From positions 620,001 through 684,000 of the forward strand of contig NZ_SLVY01000001.1 of assembly GCF_004345605.1 (NCBI RefSeq): a stretch of 64,000 bases of DNA, given 5' to 3'. Positions 1 through 9,519 of this stretch are shown here, piece after piece. The DNA comes from Rhodococcus sp. SMB37 (GTDB lineage Bacteria > Actinomycetota > Actinomycetes > Mycobacteriales > Mycobacteriaceae). The notes beneath the pieces are model-generated. The model saw nothing but the letters and a program-made list of their open reading frames with translations, made no database searches and was not told where the DNA came from. The position numbers and the translations under genes are program-made. Within the stretch, counting starts at the first letter, position 1. Every line of letters starts with the position of its first letter.

Positions 1-1
1 A

Positions 2-886
2 CCCACACATTCGGGTGTTCTCGATTTCCTCAACACCAACGGCGTGCCCGACCTTTTCGTCGCGTCCGGGTCGCGAACCTGGAACCAGCCCGACAAGTAC
101 CCGCTGACCTTCGGATACAACGCCGACTACACGGTCGAAGCGAAAGTCATGACCGACTACGTCGACAAGAACCTTCCCGGCAAGAAGATCTGCACGTTCG
201 GCCAGGACGACGACTTCGGAGCCGACTACCTCGATGGTGTCGAGCAGATCGTCGGCGCCGAGAACGTCGTCGAACGCCAGACCTACTCCACGAGCAACAC
301 CAACGTCGCACCACAGATCGGAGCCCTTCAGGCCGCGGGATGCGAGGTGGTCATGCTCGCCACGATCCCCGGATTCACCGCGCTGGCGATCGGCACCGCG
401 GGCCGTCTGGGGTTCGCTCCGCAGTGGACCACCGCGTCGGTCGGTGGCGACCTCGTGACATTGTCCAAGACGCTCGGTGAGGCCGCTCCCCTCGCAGAAG
501 GCCTGCTGAGCACCAACTATCTGCCGTCGCACTTCAGTGAAGACGACGAATGGACCACCCAGTTCCGGGAGATCAACGACAAGTACAACGGCGGGGCCGA
601 GTTCGACGGCAACATCGTCTACGGAATGTCGATGGCGCATCTGTTCGTACAGGCCCTCGAGGCCGCCGGTGAGAACCCGACCCGAGAATCGATCGTCGCC
701 GCGATCACCGACAACGGGTTCGACGGACCCAACCTCGTTCCGTTCCGCTTCTCGGCCGATGACCACTCGGGCGCCGGCGGCGCGCGTGTGAATCAGGTCC
801 GAGGCGGTATCCAGGAGTACTTCGGGCCGTCCTACACCACCACTGACACACCCGGCGACGCTGTCGTCGAGTACGCAGCGGGATAG
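2..886 (+). CDS. ABC transporter substrate-binding protein, branched-chain amino acid type (5' truncated)
   Basis: This is the C-terminal ~295 residues of a periplasmic-binding-protein type I (LivK / Peripla_BP_6) solute receptor. The frame is open from the first complete codon, so the N-terminus and any signal peptide lie to the left of the window. Family features are the alternating alpha/beta lobes (KKICTFGQDDDFGADYLDG, the VVMLATIPGF hinge strand) and a C-terminal GGARVNQVRGGIQEYFGP segment like that of amino-acid and amide receptors. The role would be extracytoplasmic capture of an amino acid, amide or aromatic acid for an ABC importer. The permease and ATPase genes, if linked, are outside the window, so the ligand cannot be named. 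A strong hairpin follows at 917-949. Confidence 0.85.
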   Translation, partial: PTHSGVLDFLNTNGVPDLFVASGSRTWNQPDKYPLTFGYNADYTVEAKVMTDYVDKNLPGKKICTFGQDDDFGADYLDGVEQIVGAENVVERQTYSTSNTNVAPQIGALQAAGCEVVMLATIPGFTALAIGTAGRLGFAPQWTTASVGGDLVTLSKTLGEAAPLAEGLLSTNYLPSHFSEDDEWTTQFREINDKYNGGAEFDGNIVYGMSMAHLFVQALEAAGENPTRESIVAAITDNGFDGPNLVPFRFSADDHSGAGGARVNQVRGGIQEYFGPSYTTTDTPGDAVVEYAAG

Positions 887-916
887 GTCTCGCCCGGAAT
901 CAGGTCTCCGGGTGCA

Positions 917-949
917 GGGGTCGGTCGTCGTGGGGGGACGACCGACCCC
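917..949 (+). terminator. Hairpin terminator after the binding-protein gene
   Basis: A perfect 13-bp inverted repeat (917-929 with 937-949) with a G-rich 7-nt loop lies 30 bp after the stop codon at 886. It is followed by a pyrimidine-rich tract (ATCTCTCGTTC) without a clean T run, as is common in high-GC actinobacteria. Confidence 0.7.
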
Positions 950-1088
950 ATCTCTCGTTCGACCGGAATCTCGATCGAACGATTTCTGCTCTCCCGTACG
1001 AGAAAGACCGATCGAACACCGTTCGCCGACATGTCTATTCCGATAGTCTGCTGCGTAACAGCGAACTCTCGCGACGATCGGAATCGAT

Positions 1089-1601
1089 ATGGCAAAGCTT
1101 GTGAACACGTTGTCAGAGGACGAATTCGTTCTCATTCAGGAAACGAAGAAATCGCAGATTGCCGAACTCGGCGAAGACGACCTGATCGACCTGCACACCC
1201 GAACCCGCCGGGCGCGCAACAAGTACGTCAAGCTCTACCGCAGAAGCGGGGCCGAGAAGGTCGGGAAGAAGAAATCCCGCGCGTCCGGCCGGGCAGCGAA
1301 CCAGCGCAATGCCGGTAAAGCGGAGTTGTTCGAGGACGCACTTGCGCGGGTCATCCGGCGACTTGCCACGGTGGCCCGCCAGTCCGCCCAGGAGCTCAAG
1401 GAAGAGCGGTTGGCGCTCGCCCGGAGCGATTCCCCGGTGTCGTCGGACGGCGCAGGAGGCAAGGGCAAAGGCAAGGTGAAATCGGAGGGGAAGTCGCGCG
1501 TCGATTCCACCCGCGATTCGTCCGGCCGCAAGAAGTACGAGGCATCGACGATCGCCGCGGGTGCGCGACGTCAGGCGAAGAAGGACAAGAAGAACGCCTG
1601 A
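1089..1601 (+). CDS. Small basic, lysine-rich hypothetical protein
   Basis: This is a 170-residue protein I do not recognise. Residues 1-60 look like a compact helical region (LSEDEFVLIQETKKSQIAEL, then DLIDLHTRTRRARNKYVKLY). Residues 60-80 are basic, 80-115 look like a long helix (LFEDALARVIRRLATVARQS), and the last 50 residues are a disordered Lys/Gly/Ser tail ending KKDKKNA. There is no signal peptide or membrane segment. The composition suggests a nucleic-acid-binding protein, which is inference only. The ATG at 1089 has no strong ribosome-binding site. The gene sits between a terminator (917-949) and the TnpB element and is probably monocistronic. Confidence 0.65.
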   Translation: MAKLVNTLSEDEFVLIQETKKSQIAELGEDDLIDLHTRTRRARNKYVKLYRRSGAEKVGKKKSRASGRAANQRNAGKAELFEDALARVIRRLATVARQSAQELKEERLALARSDSPVSSDGAGGKGKGKVKSEGKSRVDSTRDSSGRKKYEASTIAAGARRQAKKDKKNA

Positions 1602-2039
1602 CCGGCGGCAGGGTCGGCCGCTCCGACGACGAGTCGCCCACGTCCCGCTAGGCTCACAACAGTCGACGAGAAATCTGATACTCCCTCACACTCACTGACA
1701 CCTCCTTCCATCTCATCCGCCACGCGAGGAGACCGTGGAATACCTCGACATCCTGCGTAGTGCAGATTCTCACGCACCGCAGCGGCGTCCCGGGTCACTG
1801 CTTGCTGTACCGGCTCCGATCTTCGCGTCCTCGACGAAGGGGATCTTCGACCGGACCCGACAACCCCGAAACGACCCGCAGTGCACACCCCAGAACGATG
1901 CTGCGGCGCGGGCCGAACAGAGCATGTCGGTGGCCCGCGTTATCGTCACCGCCGAGACCTGACACCGGCACTGCCGGAAAGGAACACGTGCGGCACCCAT
2001 CGGTGCTGCCCGCACTCGGGGCGGGAAGGGAGGGATGTG
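1602..2039. other. Intergenic stretch, probable left flank of the TnpB element
   Basis: These 438 bases separate the basic hypothetical protein from the TnpB-like gene. A 75-codon frame (GTG 1735 after GAGGAG) has no recognisable protein character and unconvincing composition, so I do not call it. Nothing resembling a Y1 (TnpA, IS200/IS605) or serine (IS607) transposase is present. The end of the mobile element cannot be placed by eye. Confidence 0.4.
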
Positions 2040-3531
2040 ATGACCGGCACTGAACTGGCCGAGCGACGCCAGTTCTCGTTCACCACCCGCCCCTACCTCA
2101 CGGTCGACGACACCAGCGGTGAACCGATCGAGCTCGACGACATCGATGTTCGCGTCGGGTGGCTGCTCGACCTGATCACCGGCGCCGAAACAGAACTACT
2201 CACCAGGCTATGGCACCCCGACACTTTCGACCTTCTCGCTGCTGGCTGCGACAGCCAGGGCCGGGCACTGCCGAAACACGGGCACGTCGTCGCCGCCCGC
2301 CTCGGTTGGACCCCCACCTACCCGAACGGGTGTTATGTGCCGTCGCGGGTATCGCGGGTGGTCACCGCACACGCCATCGCGACGCTTCCGGACCTTGACC
2401 TACCGCGACACCGCCATCGCGTCGCTGTCGGCCCGTTTCGATGCCGCCACCGGACACATCGCCGCGCCGGCCGGTGGGGAGGTGTCTGTGCCGTCGGGGT
2501 TCGCCCGCGGTGTACGACGGCAGCTGGTCGCCTGTACCCGCAGGAGCGGAGAGGTGACCTCGGATACAGCGCGGCCCGAGCAGCTGCGGATCACCGACAT
2601 CCAACCCCCACCGCAGGTCAGTGCCATGGCCCGCCTCGCGGCCGCCGACAAGCAACTCGCCGAGCTCACCGTCACCGCTGACACGATGGTGTTGACGGTG
2701 AAACTCCCCACCGAAGCCGTCCCCGCCGGCGATCTGTCGGCAGCAATGACCGCGGTGGGGGTGGACTGGTCACCGGCCACCCTCGGCGCCGCCGCGATCG
2801 TCACCGACACCGGCGACGGGTTGGTCTCCGATCTTCGGGGTTACACCTATGATGACCGCGGTCTCGGTATCAAGCTGGCCCGATTGCAGACCGAAGGCCA
2901 ATTCCTGCATCGCAAGGCCGCCCGTCTGGCCCGGCTCGCGGAAAACGCGCCGCCCCAGCTGCGGGCGGAATTGGAAGGCAAGATCGCGTTACTCGACGAG
3001 AATCGCGTCGCGGTCGGTGTCGAGCGCGGGAAGATCAACCGGGAGTTGGCGTTTCATTTCGCGCGTCAGGCCACCGACTATGCGGTCGCCGCCGCCGCGA
3101 CGGTGATCGCGATCGAAGATCTCGCGACCCTCGAACCGCGTGGGCATGGCCGGGTGAACAACAATCGGGCGGCGCGGTCCGCGCGCCGCAAAGCCGCCGA
3201 CGCTCTCACCCACACCGCCGCGCGGGTGGGTGCGGCGGTGGTGACGGTCCCCGCCCGCGGGTCTTCGTCGTTGTGTCCAGGCTGCAACGAGGAACTTGCC
3301 CGTCCGCAGGGATATCACGATGCGTGGTGCGGTTCCTGCCAACTCGGTGGGAATCGTGATCATGTGGCGGGGGTGAACCTCGCCGCACGCGGATTGTTGG
3401 GACGCGGGAAGGCGGTCCGCACCCGTACGGGGTCTGGAGATCCGCACCACCGAGCATGCGCCGGTGCGCCGGTGTCGGGACAAGTCCGGCCCTACTCCGG
3501 CGAGGCCGCGGCATCGCCGTGTCCGCCATAG
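2040..3531 (+). pseudogene. tnpB: TnpB-family RNA-guided nuclease/transposase, frameshifted
   Basis: Two frames together make one TnpB-like protein of ~497 residues. The N-terminal part runs from ATG 2040 (GGGAGG upstream; MTGTELAERRQFSF...) in one frame. The rest, from about 2386 to the TAG at 3531, is in the +1 frame. One extra T near 2385-2387 explains the break: removing it restores ...HAIATLRTLTYRDTAIASL. The C-terminal RuvC-like nuclease looks complete, with the three acidic positions in VGVDWSP, IAIEDL and GNRDHVAGVNLA and a zinc ribbon (CPGC...CGSC) just before the last. Known family: IS200/IS605 and IS607 accessory nucleases guided by an RNA transcribed from the element's right end. 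No partner transposase is adjacent. The frameshift could be real decay or a sequencing error. Confidence 0.8.
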
Positions 3532-3695
3532 TGTTCCGACCCCGTCGGCCTCCGAGGGGGTGAACAAATCGAAGCCTCGTCCTGCATCTCGAGCGTCGGT
3601 GTGGGACACGGTCGAGCCCACGGTGTCGCAGGATGCCGCGGGTAGCCGTGAGGAACGTGGATCTGGACCGCCTGGCACGTATACGCTGACTGACC

Positions 3696-4499
3696 GTGAC
3701 TCTGCCGACCCCCCACCCCGATGCCCGTGCCGTCGTCACCGGAGCCTCCTCCGGTATCGGCGAGGCTCTGGCCACCGAGCTCGCGGCGCGCGGGCATTCG
3801 CTGATCCTCGTAGCCCGACGAGGCGACATCATGGAGGAGCTCGCGAGCGAGCTCCGGTCCACACACGGCGTCGAAGTGGACGTGCGTGCGTGCGACCTGT
3901 CCGACCGCGATTCCCGTTCCGGTCTCGTCGACGAGTTGTCGACGCGGCGGATCAGCATTCTCTGCAACAACGCAGGTATTGCCACGTTCGGCCCCGTGTC
4001 CGAGCTGGAGCCGTCCTACGAGCGGGCGCAGGTCGAGCTCAACGCGGTTGCCGTGCACGATCTCACGCTGGCAGTACTACCCGGGATGGTGGAGCGCAAG
4101 TCCGGGGCGATCCTCATGGTCGGGTCCGCTGCCGGCAACATGGCGATACCCAACAATGCGACCTACGCGGCGACGAAGGCGTTCGTGAACACCTTCTCCG
4201 AATCTCTCCGCGGAGAGCTCAAGGGGAGCGGTGTGAACATCACGCTGCTCGCACCGGGGCCCGTGCGCACCGAGGAACCTGATCCGTCCGAGGCATCGAT
4301 CGTCGACCGGCTCGTTCCCGACTTCCTGTGGATCTCGAGTGAACACACCGCCAAAGTGTCGCTCGATGCGCTGGGACAGAACCGGATGCGCATCGTTCCG
4401 GGCCTGATCTCGAAAGCGATGTCGGCGGCGGGCCAGTTCTCTCCGCGGTCGATCTCCGCACCGATCGCAGGGGCGTTCTACAAGAAGCTCGGAGGCTGA
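3696..4499 (+). CDS. cmrA: Mycolate reductase CmrA-like short-chain dehydrogenase
   Basis: This is a 267-residue classical SDR with cofactor motif TGASSGIG (15-22), NNAG (91-94) and catalytic S144, Y157, K161 (YAATK). The C-terminal part ([18 protein letters not shown], then GAFYKKLGG at the end) matches my memory of M. tuberculosis Rv2509/CmrA. That enzyme reduces the 3-oxo group of newly condensed mycolic acid precursors to give mature 3-hydroxy mycolates, acting at the membrane after Pks13. The neighbours (HerA-like ATPase, orn, tRNA-His) reproduce the mycobacterial order Rv2509-Rv2511, which strengthens the call. Start GTG 3696 lies 164 bp after the TnpB stop. A related SDR of unknown function is the main alternative. 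Confidence 0.85.
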   Translation: MTLPTPHPDARAVVTGASSGIGEALATELAARGHSLILVARRGDIMEELASELRSTHGVEVDVRACDLSDRDSRSGLVDELSTRRISILCNNAGIATFGPVSELEPSYERAQVELNAVAVHDLTLAVLPGMVERKSGAILMVGSAAGNMAIPNNATYAATKAFVNTFSESLRGELKGSGVNITLLAPGPVRTEEPDPSEASIVDRLVPDFLWISSEHTAKVSLDALGQNRMRIVPGLISKAMSAAGQFSPRSISAPIAGAFYKKLGG

Positions 4500-4743
4500 C
4501 TCCTCCCCATTCTCTTCACGACCGGCGACCGGTGCAACCACGCATCGGTCGCCGGTCTCGGCGCATTACAGTGATCCCTATCACGCGACTGCGTCGCAAT
4601 CCATGGACGAGCACACCCGCTTCCACCTGCGGAGATGCTGTCAAGCCCGGCTCTCTCGGCGGGCGTTCCGACAATTCCCACAACCAACCAACTGTGTTAA
4701 CAAAGTAGTTACGGAAACTTTTCACAAACACAGGAGATTCATC

Positions 4744-6204
4744 TTGTCGCCGAAGATCGCGATTCTGGGAGCAGGACCGAGTGGGCTCGCGCAGCTGCGG
4801 GCCTTCGAGGCAGCACGGAAAGCCGGTCTCGACGACATCCCCGACATCGTTTGCTTCGAAAAGCAGGCGGACTGGGGTGGAATGTGGAACTACACGTGGC
4901 GCACCGGGCTCGATGCACACGGCGAGCCCGTTCACGCGAGCATGTACCGGTACCTGTGGTCCAACGGTCCCAAGGAATGTCTCGAGTTCGCCGACTACTC
5001 CTTCGAGGAACATTTCGGACGCTCCATCCCCTCGTACCCGCCCCGCGCGGTCCTGCTCGACTACATCATGGGCCGGGTCGAGAAAAGCGATGTGCGCAAG
5101 TACGTCCGGTTCAACACAGCCGTCCGGTGGGTCGAATACTCCGAGCAGACCACGAAGTTCACCGTCACCGTGATGGATCACGAGAAGGGCCGACTGGAAT
5201 CCGACGAGTTCGACTACGTCGTCGTCGCCACCGGGCACTTCTCCACTCCGAACGTGCCCGAGTTCGAGGGCCTCGACCGGTTCCCCGGTCGTGTCCTGCA
5301 CGCGCACGACTTCCGCGATGCCGCCGAATTCGCCGGCAAGCGACTGCTTCTCGTCGGCAGCAGCTACTCGGCCGAGGACATCGGAACCCAGTGCTACAAG
5401 TACGGTGCGAAGGAGGTCACCTTCAGCTACCGATCCGCACCGATGGGACACGACTGGCCCGATGCGTTCTCCGAAGTGCCGCTTCTCACCCATGTCGACG
5501 GCCACACTGCGCATTTCAAGGATGGCAGCACACGTGAGGTCGACGCCATCGTGCTCTGCACCGGGTACCAGCACCATTTCCCGTTCCTGCCCGACGATCT
5601 GCGGCTGCGCACCAACAACCGGCTGTACCCGCGGAACATCTACAAAGGCATTTTCTTCCAGGACAACCCGCTCCTGATGTACCTCGGGATGCAGGACCAG
5701 TACTTCACGTTCAACATGTTCGACGCACAGGCCTGGTACGCACGCGACGTGATGCTGGGCCGGATCGCGTTGCCCGACTTCGACGCACGCAACGCAGACA
5801 TCGAGTCGTGGCGGACCCGCGAAGAGGCCCTGGACAACCCGATCGAGGACATCGATTTTCAGGCCGCGTACATCCGCGATCTCGTCGATCCGACCGACTA
5901 CCCCGAGTTCCACGTGGAGCGCCAGGGTGAGGTGTTCAAGCAGTGGAAGAAGGACAAGAAGAACGACATCATGGGCTACCGCAACCGTAGCTACACGTCG
6001 ACCCTCACCGGAACCACCGCACCGCCGCTCCCCGCGCCGTGGCTGGATATCCTCGATGATTCCCGGGAATCGTTCCTGTGCAACAATTTCGAGGAGCGCC
6101 CGAAGGCAGGGACCGGCGCGAAAGTCGTCGCTGCACAACCCGATCGACGGCAAACCCCGAGCATTCCCCGCTCAGCCGCACCCCGCGTCGCCGCGAAGGT
6201 GTAG
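4744..6204 (+). CDS. tmm: Trimethylamine monooxygenase-like flavin-containing monooxygenase
   Basis: This is a 486-residue class B flavoprotein monooxygenase, started at TTG 4744 because AGGAG lies 7-8 bp upstream and the FAD motif GAGPSG falls at residues 9-14. The FMO fingerprint [11 protein letters not shown] is at ~180-190, the NADPH-binding VGSSYSAED at ~200 and CTGY at ~272. Long stretches such as [40 protein letters not shown] and [18 protein letters not shown] closely match remembered bacterial Tmm enzymes (Methylocella, Roseovarius), which oxidise trimethylamine to its N-oxide with NADPH and O2. About 35 residues after the FMO fold form a Pro/Ala/Arg-rich tail. No tdm, tmd or methylamine genes are adjacent. 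It sits between cmrA and the HerA-like gene, adjacent in M. tuberculosis, so it is probably an insertion. Another small amine or sulfide may be the substrate. Confidence 0.85.
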   Translation: MSPKIAILGAGPSGLAQLRAFEAARKAGLDDIPDIVCFEKQADWGGMWNYTWRTGLDAHGEPVHASMYRYLWSNGPKECLEFADYSFEEHFGRSIPSYPPRAVLLDYIMGRVEKSDVRKYVRFNTAVRWVEYSEQTTKFTVTVMDHEKGRLESDEFDYVVVATGHFSTPNVPEFEGLDRFPGRVLHAHDFRDAAEFAGKRLLLVGSSYSAEDIGTQCYKYGAKEVTFSYRSAPMGHDWPDAFSEVPLLTHVDGHTAHFKDGSTREVDAIVLCTGYQHHFPFLPDDLRLRTNNRLYPRNIYKGIFFQDNPLLMYLGMQDQYFTFNMFDAQAWYARDVMLGRIALPDFDARNADIESWRTREEALDNPIEDIDFQAAYIRDLVDPTDYPEFHVERQGEVFKQWKKDKKNDIMGYRNRSYTSTLTGTTAPPLPAPWLDILDDSRESFLCNNFEERPKAGTGAKVVAAQPDRRQTPSIPRSAAPRVAAKV

Positions 6205-6208
6205 ACAG

Positions 6209-7777
6209 CTACCGGCGGCGGCGCCGGCCGGTCCCGAAGATGCTTCGTGAGATCTCGCGGCCGGCTGCCGACGCCGCCGAACGCAGGAACCCCTTGACCG
6301 CACTGTTGCCGAGCACCTGCTCGACGACGGAAGGCCCGTCGTCGGGAGGTGCAGCCGGTGCCTGCCCTCCGGAGTAGTCCAGCTGCGGGGGCACCTCGAA
6401 GTCCGGATCGTTGTTCGGTGCACCCGACACCGTCGCGGTAAGCTTTTCGTATGCCGATTCCCGGTCGATGGTGCGGCCGTACTTCCCGTACATCGGGCTC
6501 GCCTGCGCACCCGCCCGCATCGCGTTCTCGCCGACCGTGTCCATCAGCGACCTCGGCGGACGCATCCGCGTCCACGCGACGGGCGTCGGGGCTCCCATTT
6601 CGGACAGCACCGTCACGATGGCCTCACCGGTCCCCAATGTCGTGAGGGCCTCCTCGAGGTCGTAGAACTCGGTCGTCGGATAGGTGCGAACCGTCTTCGC
6701 CAGGGCCTTCTGATCGTCAGGAGTGAAGGCTCGCAGCGCGTGCTGCACGCGCGCGCCCAGTTGTGAGAGCACCGCGTTCGGAACGTCGGTCGGCAGCTGG
6801 GTGCAGAAGACCACGCCGACACCCTTCGATCTGATCAGCTTCACCGTCTGCTCGACCTGCTGTAGAAACGCCTTCGAAGCATCCGCGAACAGCAGGTGGG
6901 CCTCGTCGAAGAGAAACACCAGCCTCGGTTTGTCGAGGTCGCCGACTTCCGGCAGCGCCTGGAACAAGTCGGCCAGGAGCCACATCAGGAACGTGGAGAA
7001 CAACTGTGGGCGCATCGACTGATCACCGAGCTCGATCAGATTGAGTATTCCCTGCCCACCGACGACATCGAGCAGGTCTTCGGTTTCCAGTTCGGGCTCT
7101 CCGAAGAACGTGTCGCCGCCCGCGGCCTCCAGGTTCACAATCGCACGCAGGATCACACCCGCCGTCGCCTTGGACACCCCGCCGATCCCCTGCAGTTCCG
7201 CTTTTCCTTCGTCGCTCGTCAGGTGCGCAATGGTCTGGCGCAGATCCTTCAGGTCGAGCAACGCGAGACCGTTCTTGTCGGCCCAGTGAAAGATCAACCC
7301 CAGCGTGGATTCCTGAGTCGCGTTCAGTTCGAGCACCTTGCTCAGCAGGATCGGTCCGAACGCGGTGACGGTCGCACGGACCGGGATCCCCACCCCCTCG
7401 GTACCCAATGAATAGAACCGCACGGGAAAGCCGGTCGGACCCCAGTCGTCGTCGCCAGTGTCCACTGCACGAGCCGCGAGCGCAGTGGTGGTCTCCCCAG
7501 CCGCCGACAACCCCGACAGGTCGCCCTTCACGTCGGACACGACGACGGGCACCCCTGCGGAAGAAAGTTGCTCCGCAATCAGTTGCAGAGTCTTGGTCTT
7601 GCCGGTGCCGGTGGCGCCCGCAACCAGCCCGTGACGGTTCAGGGTTGCCAGTGGTATCCGTACGTGCGCTGCGGGATCGACCGTGCCGTCATGGACGACG
7701 GCACCCAGTTCCAGCGCCTCTCCTACGACGGCATAACCGTCCGCAATCGTCGTGCTCGGTCGCGAAGTTTCGGCCAT
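6209..7777 (-). CDS. HerA-like P-loop ATPase (DUF853 family)
   Basis: This is a 522-residue cytoplasmic ATPase of the HerA/FtsK-like DUF853 group (E. coli YjgR, M. tuberculosis Rv2510c). Walker A GATGTGKT is at 54-61. Walker B with DEAH (RLVFLFDEAHLLFADASKAF) is at ~285-300, and a sensor/arginine-finger region (SKGVGVVFCTQLPTDVPNAV) follows. The C-terminus is a low-complexity, arginine-rich tail (IFGTGRRRRR). The cellular role is not established for the family; DNA or nucleic-acid translocation is inferred from the fold. It converges with tmm (5 bp apart) and diverges from orn across 85 bp, the latter as in mycobacteria. Confidence 0.88.
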   Translation of the reverse strand: MAETSRPSTTIADGYAVVGEALELGAVVHDGTVDPAAHVRIPLATLNRHGLVAGATGTGKTKTLQLIAEQLSSAGVPVVVSDVKGDLSGLSAAGETTTALAARAVDTGDDDWGPTGFPVRFYSLGTEGVGIPVRATVTAFGPILLSKVLELNATQESTLGLIFHWADKNGLALLDLKDLRQTIAHLTSDEGKAELQGIGGVSKATAGVILRAIVNLEAAGGDTFFGEPELETEDLLDVVGGQGILNLIELGDQSMRPQLFSTFLMWLLADLFQALPEVGDLDKPRLVFLFDEAHLLFADASKAFLQQVEQTVKLIRSKGVGVVFCTQLPTDVPNAVLSQLGARVQHALRAFTPDDQKALAKTVRTYPTTEFYDLEEALTTLGTGEAIVTVLSEMGAPTPVAWTRMRPPRSLMDTVGENAMRAGAQASPMYGKYGRTIDRESAYEKLTATVSGAPNNDPDFEVPPQLDYSGGQAPAAPPDDGPSVVEQVLGNSAVKGFLRSAASAAGREISRSIFGTGRRRRR

Positions 7778-7862
7778 TCGATCTCCCCTATCGACGTATG
7801 ACAGACCTCGGCGTACCCACCGACGACCTTAACCGTTCACGCGTCTGGCTACTCTGTGAGTC

Positions 7863-8462
7863 GTGCAGGACAAACTCGTATGGATCGATTGTGAGATGAC
7901 CGGGCTGCGGATCGGCAGCGACAAGCTGATCGAGATTGCTGCGCTGGTCACCGATAGCGACCTCAACGTGCTGGGCGACGGAGTGGACATCGTCATCCAC
8001 GCCGACGACGACGCACTCGCCTCCATGCCGGACGTGGTGCAGCAGATGCACGCGAAGTCCGGACTCACGGAGGAGGTGCGCCGCTCGACGGTCGGCCTCG
8101 CAGAGGCAGAGAAGCTGGTGCTCGACTACATCCGCGAACACGTCGCCGAGCCGGGCACCGCGCCCCTTGCCGGCAACTCGATCGGGACCGATCGCACCTT
8201 CATCGCCCGGGACATGCCCGAGCTGGACAGCTACCTCCACTACCGGATGGTGGATGTCAGCTCGATCAAGGAGCTGACGCGCCGCTGGTTCCCGCGGATC
8301 TACTTCGGTCAGCCCGAGAAGGGACTCTCGCATCGCGCGCTTGCCGACATCAAGGAGTCGATCCGCGAATTGCGCTATTACCGGCGCACCGTGTTCGTTC
8401 CTGAACCCGGGCCCTCGTCCACCGACATCGCAGCAATCGTGAAGGACCTCGGACCCGCCTGA
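7863..8462 (+). CDS. orn: Oligoribonuclease
   Basis: This is a 199-residue DEDDh 3'-5' exonuclease. All five catalytic residues are visible: D9 and E11 ([10 protein letters not shown]), D110 (GNSIGTD), H157 and D162 ([11 protein letters not shown]). It finishes RNA decay by hydrolysing 2-5-nt oligoribonucleotides, including linear pGpG and pApA from cyclic dinucleotide turnover. Start GTG 7863 (VQDKLVWID) matches the conserved N-terminus of the family. Length is normal (~180-215). tRNA-His follows 84 bp downstream in the same direction, as in mycobacteria. Confidence 0.96.
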   Translation: MQDKLVWIDCEMTGLRIGSDKLIEIAALVTDSDLNVLGDGVDIVIHADDDALASMPDVVQQMHAKSGLTEEVRRSTVGLAEAEKLVLDYIREHVAEPGTAPLAGNSIGTDRTFIARDMPELDSYLHYRMVDVSSIKELTRRWFPRIYFGQPEKGLSHRALADIKESIRELRYYRRTVFVPEPGPSSTDIAAIVKDLGPA

Positions 8463-8546
8463 CCAGGCGATTCGGCTTTTCAACCAAAGTCACGCTAGTA
8501 TCTGTACCGCAAGCGCACGCGGTCGAAGACCGTACGCGAATGCGAT

Positions 8547-8620
8547 GGTGAGTGTAGTTCAGTTGGTAGAGCACCAGGTTGTGATCCTGGCTGTCGCGGG
8601 TTCGAGTCCCGTCACTCACC
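8547..8620 (+). tRNA. tRNA-His (GTG)
   Basis: A cloverleaf is readable. The acceptor GTGAGTG (8548-8554) pairs with CACTCAC (8613-8619). The D-arm is GTTCAGTTGGTAGAGC, the anticodon stem CCAGG/CCTGG encloses TTGTGAT (anticodon GTG), and the T-arm is GGGTTCGAGTCCC. The G at 8547 can supply the G-1 identity base opposite C73 (8620). CCA is not encoded. A strong terminator follows. Confidence 0.95.
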
Positions 8621-8625
8621 CCGAA

Positions 8626-8662
8626 GAGAAGACCCCGACCGGACTCCGGTCGGGGTCTTCTC
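8626..8662 (+). terminator. Rho-independent terminator after tRNA-His
   Basis: A perfect 17-bp stem (8626-8642 with 8646-8662), an ACT loop and a GTTTTCC tail begin 5 nt after the mature tRNA-His end. Confidence 0.9.
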
Positions 8663-8762
8663 GTTTTCCGATCTCCTCGAAGTAGGAACAGGGTTGGGTT
8701 ATAGGCCAAAATGTGTGTACGGCCGTCGACCGCGGTGTCAGATCATCGACCCGCGCGCGGCT

Positions 8763-9503
8763 TCAGTCGAACCGGCGGATCTGATCACGGCGATGACCCC
8801 AGATGGTGAGCCCGGCGAGAACCACGATCCACACCGCGAGCATCACCAGCGACAGCGGTCCGACGGACTTTCCGGTGAGCGCGACCAACACCAGGTCGGT
8901 CGCGCCCCGGGTGGGCACGAATGGCGCGATCTGCTCGATGATCTCCGGCGTGTCCGCCTCGTCGAAGAACATCCCACCGGCCACCGCCAGCGGCAGGAAG
9001 CCGATGCTGTTGGCGATCACGGCCACCCGCATCGACATCAGGTAACCCATCGACATCCCCAGCAGGGTGAAGGTCACCACCGCGATCAGCAGCGCCCCTG
9101 CCGCCAGCACTACTCGCGGCGGCGGAGCCGAAGCCTCGGTGAACAGTCCGGCCACCAGCAGGATCGGGATGATCGCCGCCGCGACGACCACCAGCCCGAC
9201 CAGCAGGTAACCGAGCATCTGCGGCGCGATTCCGCCTGGGAGGGTACGCAGATAGCGTCCCCAGGCGGACTCCCGTTGCGCCGCGATCGCGACACTGAAG
9301 TAGCCGACGCAGGCCATGAGCACCCCGAACACCACCAGGGTTGCGGTGGCCGAGGTGATCGCCACCGCATCCTGCCCGATGAACGGTACGACGAAGAACA
9401 GCATCACACCGACCGGGACCAGCGCTACCGTCAGGAACATCGTGGGCGTGCGGATGTTCTCGGCGAGGTTCCGCCGGGTGTAGGTCATAGTCAAGGAGGA
9501 CAT
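8763..9503 (-). CDS. ABC-2 type transporter permease
   Basis: This is a 246-residue integral membrane protein with about six hydrophobic segments (for example FLTVALVPVGVMLFFVVPF, VVVAAAIIPILLVAGLF and LVMLAVWIVVLAGLTIWG). It fits the ABC2_membrane family of exporters. The start at 9503 is favoured by GAAAGG 7 bp upstream. It lies 16 bp downstream of its ATPase partner, and the two probably form a homodimer-type exporter of a drug, lipid or peptide. The substrate is unknown. It is the last gene of the lipase-TetR-SDR-ABC cassette, and a likely function is efflux controlled by the cassette TetR (inference). Confidence 0.85.
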   Translation of the reverse strand: MSSLTMTYTRRNLAENIRTPTMFLTVALVPVGVMLFFVVPFIGQDAVAITSATATLVVFGVLMACVGYFSVAIAAQRESAWGRYLRTLPGGIAPQMLGYLLVGLVVVAAAIIPILLVAGLFTEASAPPPRVVLAAGALLIAVVTFTLLGMSMGYLMSMRVAVIANSIGFLPLAVAGGMFFDEADTPEIIEQIAPFVPTRGATDLVLVALTGKSVGPLSLVMLAVWIVVLAGLTIWGHRRDQIRRFD

Positions 9504-9519
9504 GGAATGACCTTTCGGG

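Noticed and set aside
1735-1962. A 75-codon frame upstream of the TnpB gene, GTG after GAGGAG
   Set aside because: There are no recognisable features and overlapping open frames are common in this composition. It is more likely the flank of the mobile element.
4516-6153. A 545-codon minus-strand frame opposite the monooxygenase gene
   Set aside because: It is antisense to a gene with clear FAD and NADPH motifs and has no recognisable domains of its own.
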